DNA of 16,508 nt. It comes from Fen731 sp964481885. Its GTDB lineage: Bacteria; Actinomycetota; Humimicrobiia; Humimicrobiales; Humimicrobiaceae. The position numbers and the translations under genes are program-made. The DNA is taken from assembly GCA_964481885.1 (NCBI GenBank), contig CAYZUS010000041.1:1-16508 (forward strand), in the 5' to 3' direction. Position 1 is the first letter of the stretch, and each line of letters opens with the position of its first letter. The notes under the pieces are model-generated. The model did not search any database and was not told the origin of the DNA. It saw only the letters and a program-made list of their open reading frames with translations. Shown piece by piece: positions 1 through 7,527 of the stretch.

Positions 1-310
1 ATTCCTGCATTGAGACTTCATTAATCTCTGCAAACGGTTCTATGTCTGTGTAATTCTTTACATCCGCCATAAGTTCAGCATTTGCTTTTTCGATAACCTC
101 AAGAAAATCTTTCCTGTTACTAAAAAAAAGGTGGCATATGCAGGTATAGGCTGGTGTTTTATCCTTCTCACTATCGCCTTTTAAGACCACGATCCCTTTG
201 CAGGCATCGCCAAAATAACTCTTTGCTATAGCCAGGTGTTTATTACAATAGTAGTCCATATCAAAGTGCGTATTTTTTTTGTAAGGATAAAATACTGTGT
301 AAGTTATCAT
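1..310 (-). CDS. EthD-family protein, 3' end cut by window edge
   Basis: The frame opens at the ATG at 310 after an AAAAGGAGTGG ribosome site and stays open for 103 codons to the left edge. The protein begins MITYTVFYPY and has the EthD pattern: an N-terminal beta strand, an FDMDYYCNKH segment (about residues 17-26) where the family has FDxxYYxxxH, a central strand with YTCICHLFF, and the MADVKNYTDIEP segment near the C-terminus. EthD proteins are about 100 residue dimeric alpha+beta barrels, so the gene is probably almost complete. Biochemical roles are poorly known; the founding member is needed for ethyl tert-butyl ether degradation. It is probably cotranscribed with the oxidoreductase gene 183 bp upstream. 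A role downstream of demethylation is inferred from neighbours only. Confidence 0.8.
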   Translation of the reverse strand, partial: MITYTVFYPYKKNTHFDMDYYCNKHLAIAKSYFGDACKGIVVLKGDSEKDKTPAYTCICHLFFSNRKDFLEVIEKANAELMADVKNYTDIEPFAEINEVSMQE

Positions 311-493
311 TTTTGACCACTCCTTTTCTTATCTAACCAATAAATATAAATTTAAACATACATCTTTACTTATATCCACGCATAGAGTGCCTGTCAAAAG
401 GTTAATACCACAATGTGTTAAACTCAATCCAGGCAACTAATTCACTTAAAACTGAGTTATTAACCAGAAACCAATTATACTTTTTTCCATGCT

Positions 494-1609
494 TTAGAGA
501 TTCCAGAAATCAGGCAGATAAATTTTTTCACCGCCGCCGGCTGCAGATTTATGGCCCAATAGTCCTGCGCAGGTCCAGTTTGCAGCTTTCTCAGCGTCTA
601 TTTCAGAATCCCTGTTTTGGACTATTGCCATAATAAACTCATGAACCATGTGCGGGTGCGACCCGCCATGTCCCGAACCCTGCACAAATGAAAGATGCTG
701 TTTTTCTTCTTCATCCATTACCTGCTCAGATTTTGTAAACTTTGCAATCTCTTTTGGCAGCAAGTCATCTGTATCCGGAATTTTTACTTTTTGTGCAGAC
801 TCTTTGCCAAGATATAATACCGGTTCTTCATCGCTTAATCTGTTCCACTCAAAAGCCATTTTTTGGCCATAAACATCAAAACTTTCAATATACTGCCTTA
901 CTGTATCATATAAAGACCGGGTCACTTCTCCACCGATATCAGAATCCTTGAATTTCATAAGCATCGATTCTACAGCAAAAGGGCAATCATAATTCTTAAT
1001 GTAATTTTCTCTTATTCTCCCGGCACCGAGACCAAAAACCCATTCAACAGGAGCATCAGCAAGAATTGCAAGCGGGCTCACTGCATGAGTTGCATAATTT
1101 AACGGCGGCCAGCCCGGCCATGGGCCACCCCAATCTTCCATATCCTGCATGTGGGAACCTCTCAGGAATTGAATTTTTCCAAGCTTGCCTGTATCTTTCA
1201 AGTTTTTGACATAGAGGAATTCCCTGGTATATGCTGATGTTTCCATCATCATATAAATTTTGCCAACTTTTCTTCTTAGTCTGACAATTTCAATACACTC
1301 TTCTACAGTAATTCCCATTGGCACTGTGCATGAAACATGCTTTTGTGCCTTTAGGCAGTCTAAGACAATTTCTGCATGGGTATCAACCGGCGTAACGACA
1401 TGCACAGCGTCAACTTCTTTTAGCTTGAGGATATCTTTATAGTCTGTATAAAGCCTGTCTATGCCATATTTCTTTCCGGCAGCTTGCAGTTTTTCCTTTG
1501 ATCTCTGACAAATTGCGTAAAGCTCTGCATTGGGATGATTAAGATAAATCGGAAGAAAATCAGCACCGAAACCAAGACCTATGACTGCTACTTTGACTTT
1601 ATTGTTCAT
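494..1609 (-). CDS. Gfo/Idh/MocA-family NAD(P)-dependent oxidoreductase
   Basis: A 371-residue cytosolic dehydrogenase, the usual length for the family. Residues 6-16 form the Rossmann strand and dinucleotide loop (VAVIGLGFGA). The C-terminal half has the substrate-domain landmarks: NYATHAVSP at 171-179, whose His175 sits where the family has a catalytic histidine, and a GSGHGGSHPHMVHEF segment near 311-325. I chose the ATG at 1609 rather than the in-frame ATG at 1627 because AAAGGAG lies just upstream of 1609 and would be inside the coding region of the longer form. The usual EKP motif reads TVP at 95-97, so the family lysine is missing. Such enzymes oxidise or reduce sugars, inositols and their derivatives; here it probably acts on the demethylated product. 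It may have its own promoter after the stem-loop at 1748-1794. Confidence 0.88.
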   Translation of the reverse strand: MNNKVKVAVIGLGFGADFLPIYLNHPNAELYAICQRSKEKLQAAGKKYGIDRLYTDYKDILKLKEVDAVHVVTPVDTHAEIVLDCLKAQKHVSCTVPMGITVEECIEIVRLRRKVGKIYMMMETSAYTREFLYVKNLKDTGKLGKIQFLRGSHMQDMEDWGGPWPGWPPLNYATHAVSPLAILADAPVEWVFGLGAGRIRENYIKNYDCPFAVESMLMKFKDSDIGGEVTRSLYDTVRQYIESFDVYGQKMAFEWNRLSDEEPVLYLGKESAQKVKIPDTDDLLPKEIAKFTKSEQVMDEEEKQHLSFVQGSGHGGSHPHMVHEFIMAIVQNRDSEIDAEKAANWTCAGLLGHKSAAGGGEKIYLPDFWNL

Positions 1610-1682
1610 ATAAACTCCTTTTGCCAATTTAACATTTTTGTCTTTTTGTTTTATGGGATATCTTTTGTGTTAATTAATTACA

Positions 1683-1705
1683 ATTTTATCTAGCTGCCAC
1701 AGCTA
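1683..1705 (-). promoter_or_regulatory. Candidate promoter -10 and operator-like palindrome upstream of the oxidoreductase
   Basis: On the minus strand, a perfect 6-bp inverted repeat TAGCTG/CAGCTA (1691-1705, 3-base spacer) lies directly upstream of TAAAAT (1688-1683), which resembles a -10 box. The palindrome would fill the -10/-35 spacer; no good -35 is visible. It sits after the putative terminator at 1748-1794, so it could restart transcription of the oxidoreductase and EthD genes. Speculative. Confidence 0.3.
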
Positions 1706-1747
1706 ATAATTACTTTATTAAAAAAAATACACAATAAAATACAAAAT

Positions 1748-1794
1748 AATTAAAGCTGTACATTTGCAAGAAATTCAAATGCACAGCTTTAATT
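1748..1794 (-). terminator. Long stem-loop, probable terminator after the corrinoid-protein gene
   Basis: Arms 1748-1766 and 1776-1794 are 19 bp each with a 9-base loop. The only imperfect pair is position 1760 with 1782, which is G-U in minus-strand RNA but A-C in plus-strand RNA, so the fold is complete only for the minus transcript. The minus transcript continues into a U-rich run (ATTATTTTGTATTTTATT). It lies 13 bp past the corrinoid-protein stop, so it should end or attenuate the transporter-methyltransferase transcript, though read-through into the oxidoreductase is possible. Confidence 0.7.
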
Positions 1795-1807
1795 AAAGTA
1801 AGCCTGA

Positions 1808-2440
1808 CTATTTGGCATAAACGCTTAGAGCGTATTTAACTCCGCTGACTGCATCCTTACCGTAATAATCGCAGCCTGTTTTTTCGACAACTAGCTCTGT
1901 CACGGGTGCTCCGCCTGCCATAATAGAAACACTGTCCCTGATTCCTGCCTCTTTTATTGCTTTGACAGTATCTGCTATTGCCCCGAATGAAATAGTAAGA
2001 AGACAGCTTAACCCAACTACTTTTGCCCCACTTTCCTTAAGGGCACTGACAAATTTGGCTGGCTCAACATTGGTTCCCAGATCTATGACTTCAAATCCGC
2101 CATTTGCAAGAAGCATGGAAACCAGGTCCTTGCCGATATCATGCACATCTCCATAAACCGTTCCCAAAACAACTTTGCCCTTGCTTGCTCCTGATTTATA
2201 CTTATTCATAGGATCCAGTACCGCAACTGCCTCTTTCATTATTACTCCGGAATAAATAAGATCCGGCACAAAACATTCTTCCCTTTCGAAACGATTGCCT
2301 ATTTCAATTAATGCATCCTGAAGCTGATTCATTACATCTTCAAGCGGGCCGCCTTCTTCTTTTACCTTGTTAACCAGTCTTTTAACTTCTTTTTCGTTAA
2401 ATTTTACAAGAGCCTCGAAAATAGCTCTGTTTTCTTCCAT
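1808..2440 (-). CDS. Corrinoid (cobalamin-binding) methyl-carrier protein, MtbC/MttC-like
   Basis: A 210-residue cytosolic protein, the normal length for methanogen and acetogen corrinoid proteins. Residues 1-85 form the helical methionine-synthase-type cap domain. Residues 88-210 are a B12-binding Rossmann domain with the DxHxxG signature DVHDIG at 98-103; His100 should be the lower cobalt ligand. The SCLLT segment near 145-149 and GGAPVT at 176-181 are the two other family cobalamin loops. It carries a methyl group on cobalt from a substrate-specific methyltransferase to a second methyltransferase. Its partner is presumably the URO-D-type enzyme encoded just upstream. The start at 2440 follows AGGAAAGGAAA. 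No activase or tetrahydrofolate methyltransferase gene is visible. Confidence 0.93.
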   Translation of the reverse strand: MEENRAIFEALVKFNEKEVKRLVNKVKEEGGPLEDVMNQLQDALIEIGNRFEREECFVPDLIYSGVIMKEAVAVLDPMNKYKSGASKGKVVLGTVYGDVHDIGKDLVSMLLANGGFEVIDLGTNVEPAKFVSALKESGAKVVGLSCLLTISFGAIADTVKAIKEAGIRDSVSIMAGGAPVTELVVEKTGCDYYGKDAVSGVKYALSVYAK

Positions 2441-2485
2441 GGAAGTTTCCTTTCCTAAAATGAATTAAACATAAATACTGTCTTA

Positions 2486-2647
2486 CTAAAAATCAGTAAG
2501 AATGGACCAGACGAACCTATATGCTATGCCTTCAATACTCTGCCATTGTTGTTTGAGTAATTCTTTATCTCCAAGTATTTTTTCATACTCTTTTTCATGT
2601 ATTTCCCAGGGAATTATTTCACCAGCTTTTGGTCTTATATTCTCCAT
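2486..2647 (-). CDS. Small uncharacterised protein (53-54 aa) between methyltransferase and corrinoid genes
   Basis: A short minus-strand frame with a near-perfect AAAGGAGGT ribosome site (about 2652-2660). Two adjacent ATGs exist at 2650 and 2647; 2647 has the better spacing from the ribosome site. The product has 53 residues (54 from the first ATG), begins MENIRPKAGEIIPWEIHEKE and ends WSILTDF. It is charged, rich in Glu/Lys, with three Trp and no membrane segment. It lies 27 bp after the methyltransferase stop and 45 bp before the corrinoid-protein start, so it is in the same transcript. I do not recognise a family. Position and a strong ribosome site argue that it is real; a small subunit or adaptor of the methyltransferase-corrinoid pair is a guess. 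Confidence 0.72.
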   Translation of the reverse strand: MENIRPKAGEIIPWEIHEKEYEKILGDKELLKQQWQSIEGIAYRFVWSILTDF

Positions 2648-2677
2648 CATTACCTCCTTTAAAATTAAAATATTATC

Positions 2678-3874
2678 TTAGTAGGCTCCATACTCAAGAG
2701 TTGCTTCTGTCATGGCCCTCATGTTTTCGATTTTTGCATCGCTTTGGATAATAGCTGAAGCATCCATAAGGTATCCGCCGTCTCTGCCAACTGTCTGAAT
2801 TACTTTCTTGCAATATTCCCTGACTTCCTGAGGGGTTCCGAAAGCCAAAAGATCATTGGGTATTCCACCACTTATTGCAAACTTTTCACCCACCTGCTTG
2901 TGTACCTCAAATATATCGCCCTTGTCACTATGGTATATAATTGATTTTTCCGGCAGCTGAGCCGTGTATTTTAACCACTTGTCCCAGTTTCCTTCAGCAT
3001 ACCATATGGTCTGTATACCGTCTTCCTTCCACAGCTTTATGATTATTTCTTTTAGGGTCGGCCAGAAGAATCTCTCGTACATGTCTTTGGAAAACATCGT
3101 TCCCCTGTGAAGCCATACCGAAACCGGAACCTGTTTTGACGGGTCCGACGCAATTTTTGCATTCATATACAGATAAGGCATTAATGCTTCACACGCTTTT
3201 TGCACTTTATCGGGCTGTCTGTATACATCAAGAGAAACCTGCCTGAAGCCTCTTAATTTATCTGCCAGTATGTCAAATGGGGCCTTGATAGGACCCGACA
3301 CGCAGGAGACCGTTCCGCACTCCGATTTTAGTTTTTCATTTGCGCCGCCAATGGCTCCTCCATATGCCATAAGTGACAGCCCGCCTTTAAGCCAGGCCAT
3401 ATTATTTCTGTAGGTATTTGGCTGGCCCGGTGCAACGATATTATCAGAGATCCTTGGCATCCAGACATTTGTAAGAAATTCTGTAGGGCTGTCAATTAAT
3501 GCATCGTATTCATCCTCTTTCATGAAAGCGCTTTCTTCATCAGCCGGTTCGAAGTACTGGAAGCCTACATTTGGGTCAAGCTCTATCCCCGGTACTTTGT
3601 AATACTTCTGTCCAAAATGATCCACAAGACCACTCCAGACGTAAATCATATTTACTACTGTTGCATCCCAGCTGAAATCTTTTGCGCATTTCCTTACTGC
3701 TTCAAAAGCTTTCTCAAAATCATGAGTGACCTCCTGCGAAGTAAACCCTGCATATTTTGAAGTAAATTCCGCTGCAAAAGGCCTGATGGGTACTCTGTCG
3801 GGTTTCTCATTTCTGTTAGCTGTAATGTACCTCTTCAGTCTTTCGCTATACAACTTATCCATATCCTCAGCCAT
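2678..3874 (-). CDS. URO-D-superfamily corrinoid-dependent methyltransferase (MtaA/CmuA/MtvB-like)
   Basis: A 398-residue protein with a uroporphyrinogen-decarboxylase TIM-barrel fold, encoded beside a corrinoid protein, so methyl transfer is far likelier than decarboxylation. The C-terminal core shows IIYHSDKGDIFEVHK (312-326), SGGIPNDLLAFGTPQEV (335-351) and GGYLMDASAI (366-375), which match the family's HxCG, GxxD/N-GTPEEV and GGxxLxxGC blocks. Notably the zinc-binding cysteines of MtaA/MtbA are absent: HxC reads HSD (315-317) and the later GC reads AS (372-373). Glu294, His315, Asp317 or Asp371 might bind metal instead (inference). The start follows a GGGAGG site at good spacing. It lies 42 bp after the second permease gene. 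Known relatives demethylate methanol, methylamines, chloromethane or methoxy-aromatics; the substrate here is unknown, and the sugar-type transporter suggests a methylated sugar or polyol. Confidence 0.85.
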   Translation of the reverse strand: MAEDMDKLYSERLKRYITANRNEKPDRVPIRPFAAEFTSKYAGFTSQEVTHDFEKAFEAVRKCAKDFSWDATVVNMIYVWSGLVDHFGQKYYKVPGIELDPNVGFQYFEPADEESAFMKEDEYDALIDSPTEFLTNVWMPRISDNIVAPGQPNTYRNNMAWLKGGLSLMAYGGAIGGANEKLKSECGTVSCVSGPIKAPFDILADKLRGFRQVSLDVYRQPDKVQKACEALMPYLYMNAKIASDPSKQVPVSVWLHRGTMFSKDMYERFFWPTLKEIIIKLWKEDGIQTIWYAEGNWDKWLKYTAQLPEKSIIYHSDKGDIFEVHKQVGEKFAISGGIPNDLLAFGTPQEVREYCKKVIQTVGRDGGYLMDASAIIQSDAKIENMRAMTEATLEYGAY

Positions 3875-3916
3875 TTTGTTGCCTCCCTAGCTTTTTATAA
3901 TAATTAACCAAACACA

Positions 3917-4909
3917 TTAAGTCCTTCTGGGCTTTCTTGCGTAAAGCACTAAAAGGATCAGTAAAACAAGACCAAAAATAATTTGTCTTCCTGATTGACC
4001 AATCTGGAACGTTACCAAAATACTTGACAACACAGTCAGGACTATGGATCCTGCAATAGCTCCCAGATAACTGCCTGAACCTCCGGAAAGAGATATTCCG
4101 CCAATTACGATTGCTACAACTGTAGGAAGACCAAAACCGAGCCCCACATTTAAGTTTGGATTAGTAACATATCCCAGCAGAAGCATTCCTGAAAATGCCG
4201 AAAACATTCCGCTGAATCCGTAGGCCAGCATCCTTATCTTTTTAGTCTTTATTCCAAGAAGGTTTGCGGCTCTGTCGTTGGCTCCTATTCCATATAAAAT
4301 GCCCCCTATTTTTGTTCTTTTAAAAACATATAAAACTACAATTGTAATAACTATCCAGATAATTATAACCCAGGGTATCTTGACCAGGTACGAACCCACA
4401 TTAAATGAAAGCGAGCCTCCACCCAGTGTTTCCAGGATTGGAGATGCCTTGCCTGGAGGAAAACCATTTGTCATAAACAGAAGAGCCCCGCCTACTATTG
4501 TCCCCCATGCAAGAGTCATGATAAGGGGAGTAATTCCAAGATATGAAACACCGACGCCATTGACAAGACCTACCGCAAAACCCACGGCAAGCACAGCGAT
4601 TAGGGCATATGCAAAATTAGAGTCTTTTCCCATAAGCACTGCGGATGACAGTATTACCCCAAGGGTCAGATTGGGACCAACTGAGAGATCTATTCCCTCA
4701 TTTCCTGTGATGACTACAATCATCTGACCAAGGCTAAGCATTCCAAGAAAAAATGCCGTCTGGAGGATTGTCGTTATGTGGTTAAATGATGCAAACCCCG
4801 GAACCGCTATCTCGCCTATTACTATAAGGCCTATTGCAATTATAAAACTTATGATTACCTTGTCAGTAAATATTCTTTTAAAAACTGTTCCTATTGTTTT
4901 ATTTTTCAT
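3917..4909 (-). CDS. CUT2-family sugar ABC transporter permease (second)
   Basis: A 330-residue very hydrophobic inner-membrane protein with about eight to ten predicted helices, of the branched-chain/ribose permease family (RbsC/XylH-like, BPD_transp_2). Family landmarks are GNEGIDLSVGPNLTL (about 69-83, the glycine-rich segment common to CUT2 permeases), the cytoplasmic GANDRAANLLGI segment that should contact the ATPase, and the VVAIVIGGISLSGGSGSYLGA segment in the C-terminal half. An AGAGGT-like ribosome site precedes the start and only 14 bp separate it from the other permease. The two permeases are clearly different in sequence, so the channel is probably a heterodimer. Substrate cannot be told from sequence. 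Confidence 0.93.
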   Translation of the reverse strand: MKNKTIGTVFKRIFTDKVIISFIIAIGLIVIGEIAVPGFASFNHITTILQTAFFLGMLSLGQMIVVITGNEGIDLSVGPNLTLGVILSSAVLMGKDSNFAYALIAVLAVGFAVGLVNGVGVSYLGITPLIMTLAWGTIVGGALLFMTNGFPPGKASPILETLGGGSLSFNVGSYLVKIPWVIIIWIVITIVVLYVFKRTKIGGILYGIGANDRAANLLGIKTKKIRMLAYGFSGMFSAFSGMLLLGYVTNPNLNVGLGFGLPTVVAIVIGGISLSGGSGSYLGAIAGSIVLTVLSSILVTFQIGQSGRQIIFGLVLLILLVLYARKPRRT

Positions 4910-4923
4910 ATATTTTTAACCTC

Positions 4924-5931
4924 TTACAACTTTCTGGATTCTTCCCTAAGATTTGGGATTATAGCAATACTAAGTGATATTAATATGATCATTCCTCTGG
5001 CAAAGTTCTGGTAAAGAGATGAAACATTAGCAAAAAATATAATATTTACCAGCAGAACCAGTATTATTGCACCAACAATTGCACCTCCAAGGCTGCCCTT
5101 GCCTCCCTTTAGTGATATCCCTCCGATAAGCACTGCCGCTATGGAATTTAGCATAAAGGAGGGCCCCGTTCCTCCTCTGGGGTCTCCACCGATCATGGGA
5201 TCACCAATTGCTGTCGAAAGAAGTACACAGATTGCTGCAAGCGCTACAAAGATACCAGCAATAACATATGTCATAAACTTGACATGGGATACCTTTATGC
5301 CTGAAGAGTATGCACTTTCCTCATCTGAGCCCACAGCATATATATATCTGTATAATGCAGTGCGCTTGATTATCAGCCATATTCCTATACCTATCAGCAG
5401 TATAAAGATTGGAACAGGAAGGAAATTAAAAATATCATCCCTGTACCACCTGTAGAAGAATTTAGGTACATATCCTCCGGGCAGCGGCATGATGTAGAGG
5501 GCCAGCCCGAAAAATATTGCAAATGTTGAATATGTGGAAATAAGTGGCGGCAAGCCGACATAGCCGACAAGCGATCCGTTTATTGCCCCAAGAACAATCG
5601 AAGCGACTATACCAAGAAGCACCACAAGTATTACATTTACGATTGAGTCAGTCATAAATGAGGCCATTATAACTGTGAGAAGTGATATCTCAGCACCGAT
5701 TGCAAGATTTATGTTCCCGGATAAAATAATAATACCCTGGGCCATGCTGACAAGTATTATCGGTGCAAGAGTAATAAAGTTTGATTTGACAATAGCGTAA
5801 CTAAAAAAGTTATGCTGAAGTGAAGCATTAATTATTACAAGCATAACTAAAATAATAAAGCTGTTAAATGTTGATTCCTTGGTAAAATTTCTTAAATAGT
5901 TTTTAAATACTAAACCTCTGCTTTGTGTCAT
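4924..5931 (-). CDS. CUT2-family sugar ABC transporter permease (first)
   Basis: A 335-residue polytopic membrane protein, same family as its downstream neighbour. GNINLAIGAEISLLTV (about 71-86) and the IAAVLIGGISLKGGKGSLGGA segment near the C-terminus are the two diagnostic CUT2 blocks, and AVGSDEESAYSSGI is the ATPase-contact loop. The start is 6 bp after the ATPase stop and its AAGGTG ribosome site lies inside the end of the ATPase gene, so translation is probably coupled. An extracytoplasmic loop carrying GDPMIGGDPRGGTGPSF is longer than in the second permease. Confidence 0.93.
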   Translation of the reverse strand: MTQSRGLVFKNYLRNFTKESTFNSFIILVMLVIINASLQHNFFSYAIVKSNFITLAPIILVSMAQGIIILSGNINLAIGAEISLLTVIMASFMTDSIVNVILVVLLGIVASIVLGAINGSLVGYVGLPPLISTYSTFAIFFGLALYIMPLPGGYVPKFFYRWYRDDIFNFLPVPIFILLIGIGIWLIIKRTALYRYIYAVGSDEESAYSSGIKVSHVKFMTYVIAGIFVALAAICVLLSTAIGDPMIGGDPRGGTGPSFMLNSIAAVLIGGISLKGGKGSLGGAIVGAIILVLLVNIIFFANVSSLYQNFARGMIILISLSIAIIPNLREESRKL

Positions 5932-5937
5932 TTAGGT

Positions 5938-7440
5938 TCACCTTACTCTAAGTGATGATTTTAGTAATTTCTCGTCACAGATCTCTTCATGACAGATATC
6001 TTCTACAATCTTTCCCTCAAACATGATTAATACTCTGTCACAATTATTTATAAGCTCTTCATTGCTTGAAGCATAAAGAATAACGCTTGTGCCCCCGTGT
6101 GATATCTCATTTACCAATCTGTAGAGATCACTTTTTGCCTGTATGTCTATTCCTTTTGCCGGGTCATTTAGAAGAAGTATTTTTGAATTGAACTGAAGCC
6201 ACCTGCCAAACACTACTTTTTGCTGATTTCCACCGGACAGTTTACCTACCGGCAGACTTTTCATTGGCGGGACAACAGACATTTTGTTGATTATAAGATC
6301 TGTTTTTTGATTTAAGCTCTTAAAATCCAACATAAGCCGCTCATTTTTTTGAGAGTATCTGGGGTATATTATATTGTTAAATATACTGTGATCAATAAAC
6401 AGGCCATCTTTTTGTCTGTCTCCGGGAATCAGAAAGATTTCATTTCTGATTGCGTTCATCGGGTGTCTTAAGGTTACCTCTTTTCCATCCTGGTAAATTT
6501 TCCCCTTTGTGGGTTTAAGCACTCCGGCTATTATCATAAGCAACTCTTGCTGCCCCTGCCCGCTAAGTCCCCCAAGACCTATTATTTCGCCTTTTCTAAG
6601 GTTCAAGTCAATATCTGAAACCTTTGTTAAAAAAGAAATATTTTTCAGTTCCAATACTTTCTCAACTTTACTGAAATCTCTTTTTTCTTTTTTAATATAA
6701 TTTGTATCACCACCTGGGCCTGCAACAAATGGTACTATTAAGTTCTCGTCTCTTGGCTGCTTGCCGAAATCAATCGTTCCTACAGTCTCCCCGTTTCTAA
6801 ACATGTGTACAATGTCACATAATTTGGTTATCTCCCATAGCCTGTGGGAAATAAAAATAACTGACACGCCCTGCTCTTTTAATTCCCTTACTTTTTTGAA
6901 GAGTTTCTCCACCTGGTGGTATTCCAGTGGTGCGGTAGGTTCATCAAGTATAAGCAGTTTTGGGTCTTTTGAAAGAGCCTTTGCAATCTCTACTATCTGC
7001 TTTTCGCCCGGACCGATGTCTGCCACCTTTGTATCGATTGGAACATCTTCAAGACCCAGGTCTGCCAGGACTTTTCTTGCAAGCTCTTTTGCATACCTGT
7101 TATCAAGAAATGGGCCCTTTGATCTTTTTTCATTGCTCAGGTTTATGTTTTCCCAGACACTGAGGTCGGGTATCAGGCTTAAGTTCTGATGTACAAGAAC
7201 TATGCCAAATTTTTTTGCATCCAGCGGAGTATTTATTACGACACTTTTTCCATCTATATATATTTCCGCATTATCGGCCCTCACAAGTCCGGCGCATATT
7301 CTGGCAAAAGTAGTCTTCCCTGAACCATTTGCCCCTACCAGACCGGATATCTGGGCTCCTTCCATCTTAAAGTCTGCATTCTTTAATGCTTCAACACCGC
7401 CAAAGTTCTTTCTAACATTTTTAGCTTCAAATGATTTCAT
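5938..7440 (-). CDS. CUT2-family sugar ABC transporter ATP-binding protein, two nucleotide-binding domains
   Basis: A 500-residue tandem ATPase (RbsA/XylG/MglA type). The N-domain has Walker A GANGSGKT (36-43), Q-loop Gln85, Walker B LLILDEPT (162-169) and switch His199, but its signature reads IGPGEKQ (142-148) rather than LSGGQ. The C-domain has the degenerate P-loop typical of the family (GLSGQGQQE, 291-299), a canonical signature LSGGNQQ (401-407), and an unusual Walker B, ILLLNDP (421-427), where D-E is N-D. One composite site (N-Walker with C-signature) is therefore canonical and the other doubly degenerate. I prefer the ATG at 7440 over an in-frame TTG at 7446 because AAAGGT is too close to the TTG. 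Confidence 0.94.
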   Translation of the reverse strand: MKSFEAKNVRKNFGGVEALKNADFKMEGAQISGLVGANGSGKTTFARICAGLVRADNAEIYIDGKSVVINTPLDAKKFGIVLVHQNLSLIPDLSVWENINLSNEKRSKGPFLDNRYAKELARKVLADLGLEDVPIDTKVADIGPGEKQIVEIAKALSKDPKLLILDEPTAPLEYHQVEKLFKKVRELKEQGVSVIFISHRLWEITKLCDIVHMFRNGETVGTIDFGKQPRDENLIVPFVAGPGGDTNYIKKEKRDFSKVEKVLELKNISFLTKVSDIDLNLRKGEIIGLGGLSGQGQQELLMIIAGVLKPTKGKIYQDGKEVTLRHPMNAIRNEIFLIPGDRQKDGLFIDHSIFNNIIYPRYSQKNERLMLDFKSLNQKTDLIINKMSVVPPMKSLPVGKLSGGNQQKVVFGRWLQFNSKILLLNDPAKGIDIQAKSDLYRLVNEISHGGTSVILYASSNEELINNCDRVLIMFEGKIVEDICHEEICDEKLLKSSLRVR

Positions 7441-7472
7441 TTTCAATTACCTTTGGAAATATAGTTTGCTAG

Positions 7473-7502
7473 CGGATGGCATAGTTAAAACTATGCCATC
7501 CG
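7473..7502 (-). promoter_or_regulatory. Intercistronic hairpin between binding-protein and ATPase genes
   Basis: A perfect inverted repeat, 14 bp per arm (7473-7486 and 7489-7502) around two central bases; as RNA the stem is about 12-13 bp with a 4-6 base loop. It lies 25 bp after the binding-protein stop and is not followed by a U-run on the minus transcript, so it is not a classic terminator. Such hairpins after binding-protein genes typically protect the upstream mRNA, raising binding protein over the membrane subunits; that role is inferred here. Confidence 0.75.
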
Positions 7503-7527
7503 ATTAAAAATATAAGTAAATCAGATA

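Noticed and set aside
2482..2500. CTTACT/AGTAAG stem overlapping the stop of the small gene
   Set aside because: Only 6 bp with no U-run; likely chance in AT-rich DNA.
4278..4727. 149-codon plus-strand frame
   Set aside because: Antisense to the permease gene, no ribosome site, composition matches the reverse of hydrophobic codons.
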